From the NCBI GenBank assembly GCA_045563675.1, contig JBJLIX010000002.1, forward strand, positions 372,001 through 436,000: 64,000 nt of DNA, given 5' to 3'. This DNA is from AEGEAN-183 sp045563675 (GTDB lineage: Bacteria; Pseudomonadota; Gammaproteobacteria; Magnimaribacterales; Magnimaribacteraceae). A model generated the notes under the pieces. The model saw nothing but the letters and a program-made list of their open reading frames with translations. It did not search any database and was not told where the DNA came from. A program made the translations under genes and the position numbers. Shown piece after piece: positions 9,367 through 18,178 of the stretch (position 1 is the stretch's first letter; each line of letters begins with the position of its first letter).

Positions 9367-9746
9367 GGTTTCTGATCACAATATTTTAGTTCGTTTCTAC
9401 ACATATTCTTTTTTTCTAGTATTTCTTTATTTAACCTTTCTAAGTCTAACTCTTCAATAGACCTATGTCCTGACCATTCACCCTCTTTAATTTTATATGC
9501 TTCAAATCTTAAATTACAGTCTAACTTTCTGTTGCTTATTTCTTTCTTAATTTCTTTAAGATAGTTAAACCTTACAGAATCTGGTGCATTAAATAGTCTT
9601 TGATAATTAACTGGAAAACATAAATCAAAATCGTTGGTTCTTTTACCAATTGATTCAACTCCATAATTCGAATAGTAGGACTGGCAACCCATAAAGCCTA
9701 GTAAACAAAAAAATAAAGTTATTAGCTTAATTAAATACCGATACAT
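9363..9746 (-). CDS. Putative lipoprotein of unknown function
   Basis: A 127-residue protein with a hydrophobic N-terminal segment and a possible lipobox FMGC ending at Cys21 (Gln at +2). The mature part is hydrophilic, rich in Lys, Glu and Arg, with additional cysteines (for example DLCF, LDCN, NMC, KYC). I see no recognisable domain. It overlaps the end of yjbQ by 20 bases and the start of the next small gene by 4, so it is most likely co-transcribed with both. The start at 9746 is the only reasonable one ahead of the signal sequence. Confidence 0.6.
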   Translation of the reverse strand: MYRYLIKLITLFFCLLGFMGCQSYYSNYGVESIGKRTNDFDLCFPVNYQRLFNAPDSVRFNYLKEIKKEISNRKLDCNLRFEAYKIKEGEWSGHRSIEELDLERLNKEILEKKNMCRNELKYCDQKP

Positions 9747-10134
9747 TTATCTTTCGTTTAAATTTAGAGTGACGATGTTCAAAAAGAAAAATGCCCTGCC
9801 AAGTACCCATATCTAGACTTTTATCTCTTACGGGGAGAAGTAACGAAGATACTGTCAAAGCATTCTTTATGTGTGCAGGCATGTCATCCGGTCCCTCAAG
9901 GTTATGGAGATAACTATTAGATTCAGGTACAAGTTGTTTAAAAAAATTATTTAAATCTGTTAGCACATCGGGGCTGGCATTTTCTTGAATTAATAGAGAA
10001 GCTGAAGTGTGTTTAATAAAGACATTACATAAACCTTGATCTGTAGAAGATTGAGAAACTATTTCTTCTACCTGGTTAGTTATTTCTATTAACCCTTGTC
10101 CACTAGTAGAAATGGAAAAATCCCTTTGATACAT
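9727..10134 (-). CDS. yjbQ: YjbQ family protein (UPF0047)
   Basis: A 135-residue member of the YjbQ/UPF0047 family, a small trimeric protein reported to have secondary thiamine-phosphate synthase activity in enterobacteria. The family core is visible: IKHTSASLLIQENASPDV (about 40-57), a HNLEGPDDMPAHIK segment, and LDMGTWQGIFLFEHR with the conserved Trp-Gln-Gly and terminal His. The start codon immediately follows the stop of madM. The length is normal. The cellular role of the family is not settled. Confidence 0.9.
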   Translation of the reverse strand: MYQRDFSISTSGQGLIEITNQVEEIVSQSSTDQGLCNVFIKHTSASLLIQENASPDVLTDLNNFFKQLVPESNSYLHNLEGPDDMPAHIKNALTVSSLLLPVRDKSLDMGTWQGIFLFEHRHSKFKRKINVSVFN

Positions 10135-10902
10135 TTAAAAAATATACCTAATAAGTAAAAATAAAATAGAAGGTGCTAATAAACACCCTAAGCCTGTATA
10201 AAAAGTTGCTGTCATAGCTCCATAAGGTACCAGTTTTGGATCTACTGCTGCAAGTCCGGCAGCAACTCCACTATTAGTTCCCATCAACCCTCCAAATATC
10301 ATTGCTGATTTAGGGTTATTCAATCCTATATAAGGTGCCATTAATGGGGTAGCAACCATCACTAATATAGATTTAACTAGTCCTGCTGCGATGCTTAATG
10401 CCATGATCTCAGAAGAGGCACCCAAAGCTGTTCCAGTAACAGGTCCTACCAGAAAGGTGACTGTTCCAGCTCCTATGGTTGTAATATCAACTGGGTCTTG
10501 ATAACCAAAAAGAGAGGCTATAACTGCTCCAATTACAAAAGATAAGATAACTCCAATAAAAAGAGACAAAATCCCTACTCTTCCAGCTCTTTTTAATTCG
10601 GAGGTGTTGACCCCATAAGCAGTAGCAACAATAGCAAAGTCCCTAAACATTGCTCCTCCTAAAATAGCTAAACCAGAGAATATTTCTATATCAGCTAAGC
10701 CCTTCTCACCACCTGTTAAATATCCTCCGAAATAGGCAAGAATTAAACTAATAATGATGGCAATGGCTGAGCCATGAAATTTACCCTTAGTTAATTTTTT
10801 AGATAGGAAATATGAGAACCAAATAATTACGCCGACGACTAGAAAAGCAGTAATGATTCCATTTTTTACAAGGATTGAATCTATGATTTCTAAAGGGTTC
10901 AT
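10135..10902 (-). CDS. madM: Malonate transporter subunit MadM
   Basis: A 255-residue polytopic inner-membrane protein matching MadM, the larger subunit of the MadL/MadM sodium-dependent malonate carrier. Hydrophobic segments run through nearly the whole length, with family-like blocks such as GLAILGGAMFRDFAIVATAYG, TFLVGPVTGTALGASSEI and GGLMGTNSGVAAGLAAVDP. It overlaps the madL stop by 4 bases, so the pair is translationally coupled. No malonate decarboxylase or malonyl-CoA synthetase gene is next to it, so the fate of the imported malonate is not shown here. Confidence 0.88.
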   Translation of the reverse strand: MNPLEIIDSILVKNGIITAFLVVGVIIWFSYFLSKKLTKGKFHGSAIAIIISLILAYFGGYLTGGEKGLADIEIFSGLAILGGAMFRDFAIVATAYGVNTSELKRAGRVGILSLFIGVILSFVIGAVIASLFGYQDPVDITTIGAGTVTFLVGPVTGTALGASSEIMALSIAAGLVKSILVMVATPLMAPYIGLNNPKSAMIFGGLMGTNSGVAAGLAAVDPKLVPYGAMTATFYTGLGCLLAPSILFLLIRYIF

Positions 10903-11255
10903 TTTTTTCCTACCTTAGTTAGAAGCGGAATCAGTAAAAATGAAATAAAGACAGCTAAGAAACCAGAAACTAGTGCCACACCTCCAGCATCCAAGGCTGA
11001 AAAAACATTCTGTTTAGCAGCCATTGCGACAACGATAGGAATGTAAATAGCACTCCAAAAAGTTATCCCTTTTTCAGTTATTGGAGGCAGAAGAATTTTC
11101 TTCTTCAGATAAGCAGAAAGCCCTATCAAAAGAAGCATGGCTATACCAACTCCACCAAGATTAGCTTCTATACCTATTAATCTTCCTAAAAGCTCTCCTA
11201 GAAAAAGTCCGCTAATGAAGCAAAAAGCTAATAAAGTGACTCCATAGATAACCAT
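10899..11255 (-). CDS. madL: Malonate transporter subunit MadL
   Basis: A 118-residue membrane protein with about four hydrophobic segments, matching MadL, the small subunit of the malonate:sodium symporter. The order madL-madM, the 4-base overlap and the subunit sizes agree with the known two-component carrier. It lies 15 bases downstream of the quinoprotein dehydrogenase gene on the same strand and could be read from the same transcript. Confidence 0.85.
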   Translation of the reverse strand: MVIYGVTLLAFCFISGLFLGELLGRLIGIEANLGGVGIAMLLLIGLSAYLKKKILLPPITEKGITFWSAIYIPIVVAMAAKQNVFSALDAGGVALVSGFLAVFISFLLIPLLTKVGKK

Positions 11256-11270
11256 GTTTTAGTTAAAGTC

Positions 11271-13115
11271 CTAATTATCTAACTCAAACACAAGGAGAAC
11301 ATTACCCGGGAGTTGGCCATGGGTCCCATAACCACTCACAACAATTAACTGGTCTTGGGTTATAACTGGCCCAGCTATATCCATGGAACCTCCGAAAGCT
11401 AATGATCCATCTACTGTTTTTTTGAAAATTCTTAGGGTATCAAATTCCCATAAATACTTTCCCGTCTCCTTTCCTATGCCATAGAGTCTTCCATCTAAAG
11501 TTCCGGCAAAAACAACATCGGATCCAACTGACGGGGGTGCAGAGAAGCCCTTAAAACATCTACCATTATATGACGGTTCCTTTTCTACTAATTCATTTCG
11601 TTTCTTACAATCATCATCGAGAGGAAAAGTCCAAATTATTTCACCTGTGTCTATGTTCAAAGCATAAACTCCAGGCCTAGGGTCCCAATCGTATTTTCTT
11701 CCAGCCTCTCTATCAGAATTAGCAACATAAAGTTTTTTGTCATCAGTTGCCATGCCAGTATGAATACCTCCAAGCACTCCACCCATTCCAACCCTATTCT
11801 TCCAAATGATTTCTCCATTACTTGGTTTAATTCCAAATGCCCAGCCTGATTTCTGACCAGCCAGATATATTTCCTCTTTGTTACTGGTAAATGATTTGAT
11901 AACAGAAGCACCGAAATCAAAATCAGGTCCGTTTTCAACAGGACATCCCCATTTTCTTGCCAGAGGCACTTCACAAGCTACATTGTGCGCGTCCCCTGCT
12001 AAGGTTTGGGTAGACCACACTCGTTCACCTGTAGTTAAATCGAGAGCTATGATTGCATCACTAAATTCTGATGCCGGTGACTGGGTATTTTGTCCAGTTC
12101 CAAAAAAAACCAGTTTACTTGTCAGGTCTATTCCTGGAGTATTCCAAACAGCTGACCCAGCTGGAGCATATTTTTTTGTCCTTGTAAGCCTTACCTTACC
12201 TACATACTCCGATGGCTTTTCAACTCTGTGATACCAAATTAATTCACCGGTCTCTATGTCAACTTTGGCAATACCTCCGCTGGTAGTACAACATTCATAA
12301 GTAGGGTTTAATGGAGCTACAGTTTCCACCGTTGAAATAGGGACAATAAGATGTGAGTTAACTATAGAAATTGAACCGGAAGAAACATTCCATTCCGATT
12401 CTCTTGGTAATTGCGTTTTCCACAATAGTTCGCCTTTAAGTAAGTCTAGCTTGTAGGTAATTAACTCTTGATCAACCGCAAACACATAGGAACCAGCCTC
12501 TTTGGTATAAGCTGGAGACACCCTAAATTCAGAAGGACTTTTAAAGGCCCAGAAAGCACAACCTGTATCAGAATCCAAAGCGTATAAAGTATCTTTTGAG
12601 GCCGCCAATATTAGATTACCGATAGCTATAGGCTGAGATCTAGCATTAAATCCCTTTAAGCGGAATGACCACTTCAACTTAAGATTCTTTATATTAGAAG
12701 AATTGATATTTGTTTCTTTTTGATATCTCTTATTAAGCGGACCATTACCCTTGCTTGTCCAATTTAGACCTAGTCTTAAATCAGAATCAGTTAATTGTCT
12801 TGAACATTTAACAAGTGAAGACTCTGCTGTTGAACTGATATAAGTAGCTATTTGATTTATTTCATCTTTAGAAAGGTGCTTTGCTTGCTCTTTCATTTTT
12901 CCTTCTGTCATAACAGCAACTAATTCACGTTGTGTTGCCATTGCCATAGTTTCTATGGAAGCAATATTGAGAGACTTGTCTTCATGGCAAGCTGAACAGT
13001 TATTTTCAGTAAGTTTTCTACCTGGTAGCTCATCTTCCAAAATCCAGGCTTCAGCTATAGAAATGGGAGAAAAAAAGATCAGACTAATTAGAAGGAAACA
13101 AAACTTGTTTTTCAT
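11271..13115 (-). CDS. Cytochrome c-PQQ quinoprotein dehydrogenase (polyvinyl-alcohol dehydrogenase-like)
   Basis: A 614-residue exported quinohemoprotein. A signal peptide (about 1-22) is followed by a cytochrome c domain with one heme motif, C40-SAC-H44. A PQQ beta-propeller then fills the rest, with repeated W-x-F/tryptophan-docking blades. The vicinal Cys-Cys (YECCTTSGG) and the blocks GQKSGWAFGI and VGMGGVLGGIHTGMA resemble the polyvinyl-alcohol dehydrogenase branch, where heme lies N-terminal to the PQQ domain. It would oxidise an alcohol in the periplasm and pass electrons to cytochrome c. The natural substrate is unknown, and no PQQ synthesis gene is in this window. Confidence 0.88.
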   Translation of the reverse strand: MKNKFCFLLISLIFFSPISIAEAWILEDELPGRKLTENNCSACHEDKSLNIASIETMAMATQRELVAVMTEGKMKEQAKHLSKDEINQIATYISSTAESSLVKCSRQLTDSDLRLGLNWTSKGNGPLNKRYQKETNINSSNIKNLKLKWSFRLKGFNARSQPIAIGNLILAASKDTLYALDSDTGCAFWAFKSPSEFRVSPAYTKEAGSYVFAVDQELITYKLDLLKGELLWKTQLPRESEWNVSSGSISIVNSHLIVPISTVETVAPLNPTYECCTTSGGIAKVDIETGELIWYHRVEKPSEYVGKVRLTRTKKYAPAGSAVWNTPGIDLTSKLVFFGTGQNTQSPASEFSDAIIALDLTTGERVWSTQTLAGDAHNVACEVPLARKWGCPVENGPDFDFGASVIKSFTSNKEEIYLAGQKSGWAFGIKPSNGEIIWKNRVGMGGVLGGIHTGMATDDKKLYVANSDREAGRKYDWDPRPGVYALNIDTGEIIWTFPLDDDCKKRNELVEKEPSYNGRCFKGFSAPPSVGSDVVFAGTLDGRLYGIGKETGKYLWEFDTLRIFKKTVDGSLAFGGSMDIAGPVITQDQLIVVSGYGTHGQLPGNVLLVFELDN

Positions 13116-13141
13116 TATTGGTTTTCTGACAGTAGAAATAT

Positions 13142-14110
13142 TTAGTTTACTTTAAGAATAACTTTTCCAAAAGTTTGATTACTTTCCATTAACTTATGGG
13201 CTTTATCTACTTCTTCTATAGGGATTACTGTATCAATTATGGGTTTTATATCTCCGGATTCTAATGAAGGCCATACATTCTCCTTTAGGTTATTCATAAT
13301 CTCAGTTTTCTTGGGAATAGGTTGCGCTCTTAGAGTTGATCCAATAATTCTTAAACGCTTCATCATTAAAAGCCCTAGATTAATAGAAGTTTGAGCACCT
13401 CCCATTAAGCCTATCATTACCAATCGTCCATCTAAGGTTAAACTCTTCATATTATCTTCTAAGTAATTCGCCCCTACTGGATCCAAGATTACCTGGACGC
13501 CATTATTGTCAGTCCATTTAGCTACTGCGTCAGCAAAGTTCTCTTCATTTCTAACAGTCCCTCCTTCAGCGCCTAGCCCTATACATCTAGAGATCTTTTC
13601 TTTTGTACCGGCTGTTACAAAACAAGGATTGCCCTTAGCCTTGCAGATTTGTATGGCAGCTGTTCCAACGCCACTAGCTCCGGCATGTATTAGAGTTTTC
13701 TCCCCATCTGAAAGGTTAGCTTCCATGTAAAGATTAAAATAAGCCGTTGCAAATACTTCAGGTAATGCTGCTGCTTGTTCAAAACTGAAACCTCTAGGTA
13801 CTTTTAAAACCTGGCCTGATGGTACGGAAACTTTTTCAGCATAGCCCCCGCCTGCTAAGAGAGCACATACTTCATCTCCTTTTATAAAATTTTTAACTTG
13901 CCCACCTACTTCTTCAACTATTCCTGAGCATTCAAGTCCAAGGATATGGCTTGCTCCTGGTGGTACCGGATAATTTCCGCTTCTTTGTAATAAATCAGCT
14001 CTGTTTATTGCAGAGGCTTTGATACGAATAAGTACTTCATCTTTTTTTAGATCAGGATCAGGATTTTCTTTCCAAAGTAAGTAGTTTCCTTCTTGTGATA
14101 TAGCTTTCAA
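13142..14110 (-). CDS. NAD(P)H quinone oxidoreductase (PIG3-like, zinc-less MDR family)
   Basis: A 322-residue medium-chain dehydrogenase/reductase of the quinone oxidoreductase type. It has the NRADLLQRSGNYPVPPG signature (36-52), the nucleotide-binding HAGASGVG loop (142-149) and no set of zinc-ligand cysteines. It would reduce quinones or enones with NADPH in the cytoplasm. It lies 26 bases upstream of the quinoprotein gene on the same strand, which makes joint expression possible. Confidence 0.9.
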   Translation of the reverse strand: MKAISQEGNYLLWKENPDPDLKKDEVLIRIKASAINRADLLQRSGNYPVPPGASHILGLECSGIVEEVGGQVKNFIKGDEVCALLAGGGYAEKVSVPSGQVLKVPRGFSFEQAAALPEVFATAYFNLYMEANLSDGEKTLIHAGASGVGTAAIQICKAKGNPCFVTAGTKEKISRCIGLGAEGGTVRNEENFADAVAKWTDNNGVQVILDPVGANYLEDNMKSLTLDGRLVMIGLMGGAQTSINLGLLMMKRLRIIGSTLRAQPIPKKTEIMNNLKENVWPSLESGDIKPIIDTVIPIEEVDKAHKLMESNQTFGKVILKVN

Positions 14111-14142
14111 AATTGAATTATCTTGACGATCAAGAGCCTAGC

Positions 14143-14667
14143 TTAATTTCCGTCAAAAACCCCAGTATTAACTTTTAAAACAGCCGATAAGTTGTTTATT
14201 TCATAAGTTTTACCATTTACCTTTACGGGAAAGTAAATAACTCTTTTAGTTAGTCCTGTTGTCCAACGGTAAGCATCCCTTCTGTTCATTACGCCTTCTA
14301 ATGAAATTATTTCAATGTCTCTAACTCTTCCTTTTTCAGAAATCTTATAAGAGAACTCAAACTTTGATCTACCTATAGGTAGATCTGCTGGTATTTCTTC
14401 TCCTTGAATCTTACGAATCGTTTTAGGGGTGCAAAAAACACGCTTACAAAAAAGGGCTGGATCACTATCAGGAGGATACAACATCATATTACAAGAATTT
14501 CCTTCGCACTTTAGACAAGAATCAAAACCTCGTTCTCTGAAGGTTTGAATCTTTTCATCATTGTCTTCTCCCAAAGCACTATCAAAATTACATTGCATAA
14601 AATTAGAAGCATAGATATTTTCTAGAAAAACCAGTAAGAAAAAAGGGATTATTATTTTTTTTATCAT
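14143..14667 (-). CDS. Cysteine-rich exported protein with TonB-C-like end, unknown function
   Basis: A 174-residue protein with an N-terminal signal peptide (about 1-20). Six cysteines fall in the first half of the mature part (26, 51, 54, 59, 74, 79), suggesting disulfides or metal binding. The C-terminal ~75 residues have a strand pattern like FEFSYKISEKGRVRDIEII that recalls the TonB C-terminal fold. I cannot name the family with confidence. It is probably periplasmic and may share a transcript with the oxidoreductase gene 32 bases downstream. Confidence 0.6.
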   Translation of the reverse strand: MIKKIIIPFFLLVFLENIYASNFMQCNFDSALGEDNDEKIQTFRERGFDSCLKCEGNSCNMMLYPPDSDPALFCKRVFCTPKTIRKIQGEEIPADLPIGRSKFEFSYKISEKGRVRDIEIISLEGVMNRRDAYRWTTGLTKRVIYFPVKVNGKTYEINNLSAVLKVNTGVFDGN

Positions 14668-14712
14668 AAGCTGTATTTATAGGTTTATTTTAAGTTCTTT
14701 TTATAAATTTCT

Positions 14713-16098
14713 CTAAAGATTATTTTTGAGATTCTTTAAGGGGTTTTTTGTTGCAGGTTTTGATTTACTGTCTTGTTTAATAGATTCAAAGCCATAATGT
14801 TTGGCCATATATTCTAAATACGCCTCGTCCTGCTCAGGGTTGAGCATAAAAGTAAGCCTCGAAGGTATAGTTTCTATATAAGAAACAACAATATTTCTTT
14901 CTTGCTTCTTTAATGAAGATTCAATTATTTGCATTCGTTTATCAATTTCCAACGAATACGATTTATTAGCCGCCCAACCTACGAAGCCATCAACTGTAAC
15001 CAGCAAACACAACACTATAGCCGCAATGTTCAATGCAATTTTGCTTTCATCCGATCCTTTATCTTTTGTTTTGACTAACCTCTTGGCAGCTATAAGAAAA
15101 AATAAAGTTGCTACAAATGTTGTCCTAGGTGAAGCAAAGTAAGTAAGAAAAAACATTGGCATAAGGCTAAAAAAACCTGCTAATAACCACGGTACAGATT
15201 TATTTAGATTAGATTTATTTAGACTTGATACACTGCTTAGAATAATCAATATAATCCCAAACCAGAGAGCAACACCTAAATTACCTGTACCGCCATTAAA
15301 AAAAGAACCACCAAAATAAAAAATAAACTGTATTAAAGAAGATAAGAATCCAATTTCTGGAGCTTCTGTCAATCTAGCATAATTTCCTGGTGCGCTAATT
15401 ACTAAAAGAATTCCAAGAAGAATCCCTGAAATTCCTATTAATAAGCCTATAGGTATTTGTCTTATAAGGTTCTTTCTTTTTAATTCAAGAGTCCAAAAAA
15501 ACAACATTAAAATTATCGCCGCAGATACTTGTAATCCGCAGGTACCAATAAGAAATGAAAATAAGAAGAGAGGTAAAATAAGAATGTTAGAAAAGTTTAA
15601 CCTCTGATGATTTAGTATTAAATTCTTGATTTTGTAAATATAAGATAAATAAATTACAGCAATTAAAGAACTAAATAGATAAACCGAACCTGTAAGCCAA
15701 GCGATGGTTTCTCCTGGAACGGGTAAAGCAAGCCATAAAATAGATGAGAATATTAGAAAATCTCTGAAATTTGTACCCCCTCTGAAAGCATTCTGTTCAG
15801 TAGCTAGATAAAAGGAGAAAAATGAAAGAGCTACAAATGAAGGAAAAGAAATAATTTTAAAAATAATTATAGAAAATTCATTATTTAAGAATACGCCCCA
15901 AAGAAGAATGTGAAAAAGATTGCCTATCCACTCATTATAGGTATTAAGAACAAACTGCTTCAGAGAACCCGCCTCATCTAAGTTCCATAAAAAATGTCTA
16001 TCATCGCCAACAAGAGGATGCTCCCAGATAGCTAAAAAACAAAGAAAGCTTGCTAAAAAGGCAATAAAAATTTGTATCTTGTAAAATGAAAGTCTCAT
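14713..16098 (-). CDS. Polytopic membrane protein, DUF6056-like (possible GT-C-type glycosyltransferase)
   Basis: A 461-residue integral membrane protein with about ten to twelve hydrophobic segments. The first periplasmic loop has HPLVGDDRHFLWNLDE, with paired acidic residues in the place where GT-C enzymes hold their catalytic Asp. PGETIAWLTGSVYLFSS is like the W-x-T-G-S block of DUF6056 proteins. A role in transferring a sugar from a lipid carrier to a surface polymer is inferred, and fits the divergently transcribed epimerase and GtrB-like genes. The hydrophilic C-terminal tail (last ~60 residues) is probably soluble. Confidence 0.6.
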   Translation of the reverse strand: MRLSFYKIQIFIAFLASFLCFLAIWEHPLVGDDRHFLWNLDEAGSLKQFVLNTYNEWIGNLFHILLWGVFLNNEFSIIIFKIISFPSFVALSFFSFYLATEQNAFRGGTNFRDFLIFSSILWLALPVPGETIAWLTGSVYLFSSLIAVIYLSYIYKIKNLILNHQRLNFSNILILPLFLFSFLIGTCGLQVSAAIILMLFFWTLELKRKNLIRQIPIGLLIGISGILLGILLVISAPGNYARLTEAPEIGFLSSLIQFIFYFGGSFFNGGTGNLGVALWFGIILIILSSVSSLNKSNLNKSVPWLLAGFFSLMPMFFLTYFASPRTTFVATLFFLIAAKRLVKTKDKGSDESKIALNIAAIVLCLLVTVDGFVGWAANKSYSLEIDKRMQIIESSLKKQERNIVVSYIETIPSRLTFMLNPEQDEAYLEYMAKHYGFESIKQDSKSKPATKNPLKNLKNNL

Positions 16099-16173
16099 TC
16101 TTATTTTCTAATACTTAGTTAATAAATTTATTATAAGTTGATTAGGAATTAAAGATTCTAAAAGTTATAAGAA

Positions 16174-17073
16174 ATGAAAGAAAATTTTAGAGAACTCACA
16201 GGAACAAAAGTTTTAATAACTGGTTCAACTGGATATATTGGCAGTAACTTGCTAAGAAGGCTTAAAGATTTAGATTGTAAAATCTTTGCTCCTATATCAG
16301 AACTATCATTTAAAAAAATAAGTAATACTAAAACTAAATCAATTCAGTATATTTCTTATGATGGCACCTATGAGTCCTTAAAAGAACTTGAAGATGTTGA
16401 TATTGATTATGTCTTTCATTTAGCTGCTTACCAAGGAGATGACAAGAATGAAGATGATATAAATCAAATGATTGATTCTAATTTTAGATTTGGCTTTCAC
16501 GTCTTACAAATTTGCAAGAAGGTTAATCCAAGGTTGTTTATTAATACAGACTCTTATTTCCAATTTGATGAAAAGGGTAAAAAATGGCCCAGAAATATTT
16601 ATTCTATAACTAAGCAAGCTTTTAGCGATATTCTTGAATCTTCCAGTACAAAAAATTTCAAGATTTGTTCTTTAGTTCTATTTGATGTTTATGGTCCTAA
16701 AGACCCTAGAAATAAAATTTTTTCTAGATTAGAAAAAGCAACATTAAATAAAAAAGAAGTGTTAATGACTAAAGGAGAGCAGGAGCACTACTGCGTTCAT
16801 GTATTCGATGTTGTAAATGCATACTGCCAAGTAGTAAAGAACTATTCAACGAATCAGAGTTCCTTTAAGAGATATTGGGTAGCAGGAAAAGGTCTAGCCT
16901 TAAAGAAAGTTATTGATAAATGGATGATCTCAACTCAACACAAACCAAGAATCCTTTGGGGTGAATTAGAATACTTTCCCAATCAAATACTTAAACCTCA
17001 CATAGGAGAAAAAATTCCTGGATGGAAAATTCAAATAAAATTGGAAGAAGGATTAAAATCTACATTAAAGTAA
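16174..17073 (+). CDS. NAD-dependent sugar epimerase/dehydratase
   Basis: A 299-residue extended short-chain dehydrogenase. The nucleotide-binding motif is ITGSTGYIGS (15-24), followed by VFHLAAYQGDD; the active-site Tyr-Lys pair is in YSITKQAF (about 140). It would modify an NDP-sugar. It is followed after 4 bases by a GtrB-like glycosyltransferase, so it probably makes or adjusts the sugar used by that enzyme. The exact sugar cannot be inferred. Confidence 0.87.
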   Translation: MKENFRELTGTKVLITGSTGYIGSNLLRRLKDLDCKIFAPISELSFKKISNTKTKSIQYISYDGTYESLKELEDVDIDYVFHLAAYQGDDKNEDDINQMIDSNFRFGFHVLQICKKVNPRLFINTDSYFQFDEKGKKWPRNIYSITKQAFSDILESSSTKNFKICSLVLFDVYGPKDPRNKIFSRLEKATLNKKEVLMTKGEQEHYCVHVFDVVNAYCQVVKNYSTNQSSFKRYWVAGKGLALKKVIDKWMISTQHKPRILWGELEYFPNQILKPHIGEKIPGWKIQIKLEEGLKSTLK

Positions 17074-17077
17074 TCAA

Positions 17078-18034
17078 ATGTCTAAGAAATTAATATCGAT
17101 AGTTATACCTCTTTATAATGAAGAAGAGGTTATAGACCAGTGTTATTCAGAATTGACCTCAGAATTAGATGAACTTGAAAGGTTTGATTTTGAATTCATT
17201 TTTATGGATAACTGCAGCGAAGATCAAAGTTATAAGAAACTTGAAGGTATTGCCAGCAAAGACCCTAGGGTTAAAGGGATTTCTTTATCTAAAAACTTTG
17301 GATATCAGAGATCAATTTGGACTGGCTATAAATATGCCCAAGGTGATGCAGCCATAGTGTTCGATTGTGATTTGCAAGACCCTCCAGAGCTTTTAAGAGA
17401 ATTCATAGAATTTTGGGAACAAGGGTACAAAATAGTATATGGGATAAGAAAAGAACGCAAAGAAGGCTTGGTGATAAACAATATTAGAAGGTTGTTCTAT
17501 AAAGTTATATCAAAAATTAGTAAGGACCCACTACCCAGAGATGTCGGTGATTTTATGCTTTTAGATAGAGAAATACTTGACCTTATCAAGAAAGTTGAAA
17601 ACCCTAAAATTTACATTAGAGGGCTTGTTTTTACTTTTGGATACAAAGGTTATGGAATTGAATATGCAAGAGCTTCTAGAACTACAGGGGTTTCTAAATT
17701 TAAGTCAAAAGAGCTGATTAAAATAGCTACTGACGGTATAACCAGCCAATCTACTGTCCCATTAAGATTGTCTCTTTTTGTTGGTATTTTTATTGTTTTT
17801 CTATCTTTAGTTATGATTATTGGATACTTAATTCTAAAGATATCTACTGGGAATTCTTTACCTGCAGGTTTTACAACCCTTGTTATTCTTTTGCTTATCT
17901 CTATATCACTTAATGCTATTTTCTTAGGGATATTGGGAGAATATATTTCTAGAATGTATGAGATTTTATTAAAACCCCCAATGTCTATTGTAGAAAAAAC
18001 AATAAATTTTTCTGAAAAAGAAGAGTCTGATTAG
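17078..18034 (+). CDS. Family 2 glycosyltransferase, GtrB/DPM1-like with membrane tail
   Basis: A 318-residue GT2 enzyme. The catalytic domain starts with SIVIPLYNEEEVI. It has an acidic MDNCSEDQS loop and the metal motif FDCDLQDPPE (D96, D98, D101). The C-terminal third carries two strong membrane segments (about 228-255 and 262-290), as in bactoprenol glucosyltransferase GtrB and dolichol-phosphate mannosyltransferases. It likely loads a sugar onto undecaprenyl phosphate on the cytoplasmic face. Together with the epimerase and the divergent polytopic protein it may form a surface-polysaccharide decoration module, although no GtrA-type flippase gene is seen. Confidence 0.88.
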   Translation: MSKKLISIVIPLYNEEEVIDQCYSELTSELDELERFDFEFIFMDNCSEDQSYKKLEGIASKDPRVKGISLSKNFGYQRSIWTGYKYAQGDAAIVFDCDLQDPPELLREFIEFWEQGYKIVYGIRKERKEGLVINNIRRLFYKVISKISKDPLPRDVGDFMLLDREILDLIKKVENPKIYIRGLVFTFGYKGYGIEYARASRTTGVSKFKSKELIKIATDGITSQSTVPLRLSLFVGIFIVFLSLVMIIGYLILKISTGNSLPAGFTTLVILLLISISLNAIFLGILGEYISRMYEILLKPPMSIVEKTINFSEKEESD

Positions 18035-18092
18035 TTAGTCAACATTACAAGCAAAGAGAGGTGATTTAGCTAGAGCAGCCAATCTATTTAAG

Positions 18093-18166
18093 TGGAGCGG
18101 GATACGAGAATTGAACTCGTCTCTCAACCTTGGCAAGGTTGCGTAATTCCACTATACCAATCCCGC
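18093..18166 (-). tRNA. tRNA-Gly (GCC)
   Basis: The reverse strand reads as a complete cloverleaf. The acceptor stem GCGGGAT pairs with ATCCCGC, followed by T73 and an encoded CCA. The anticodon stem-loop is CAACC-TTGCCAA-GGTTG with anticodon GCC, and the T-loop is TTCAATT. Length is 74 bases. Confidence 0.97.
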
Positions 18167-18178
18167 TTATTAACAATA

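Noticed and set aside
11878..12231. Plus-strand ORF opposite the quinoprotein gene
   Set aside because: It is a shadow of the PQQ propeller gene; its translation has no recognisable features.
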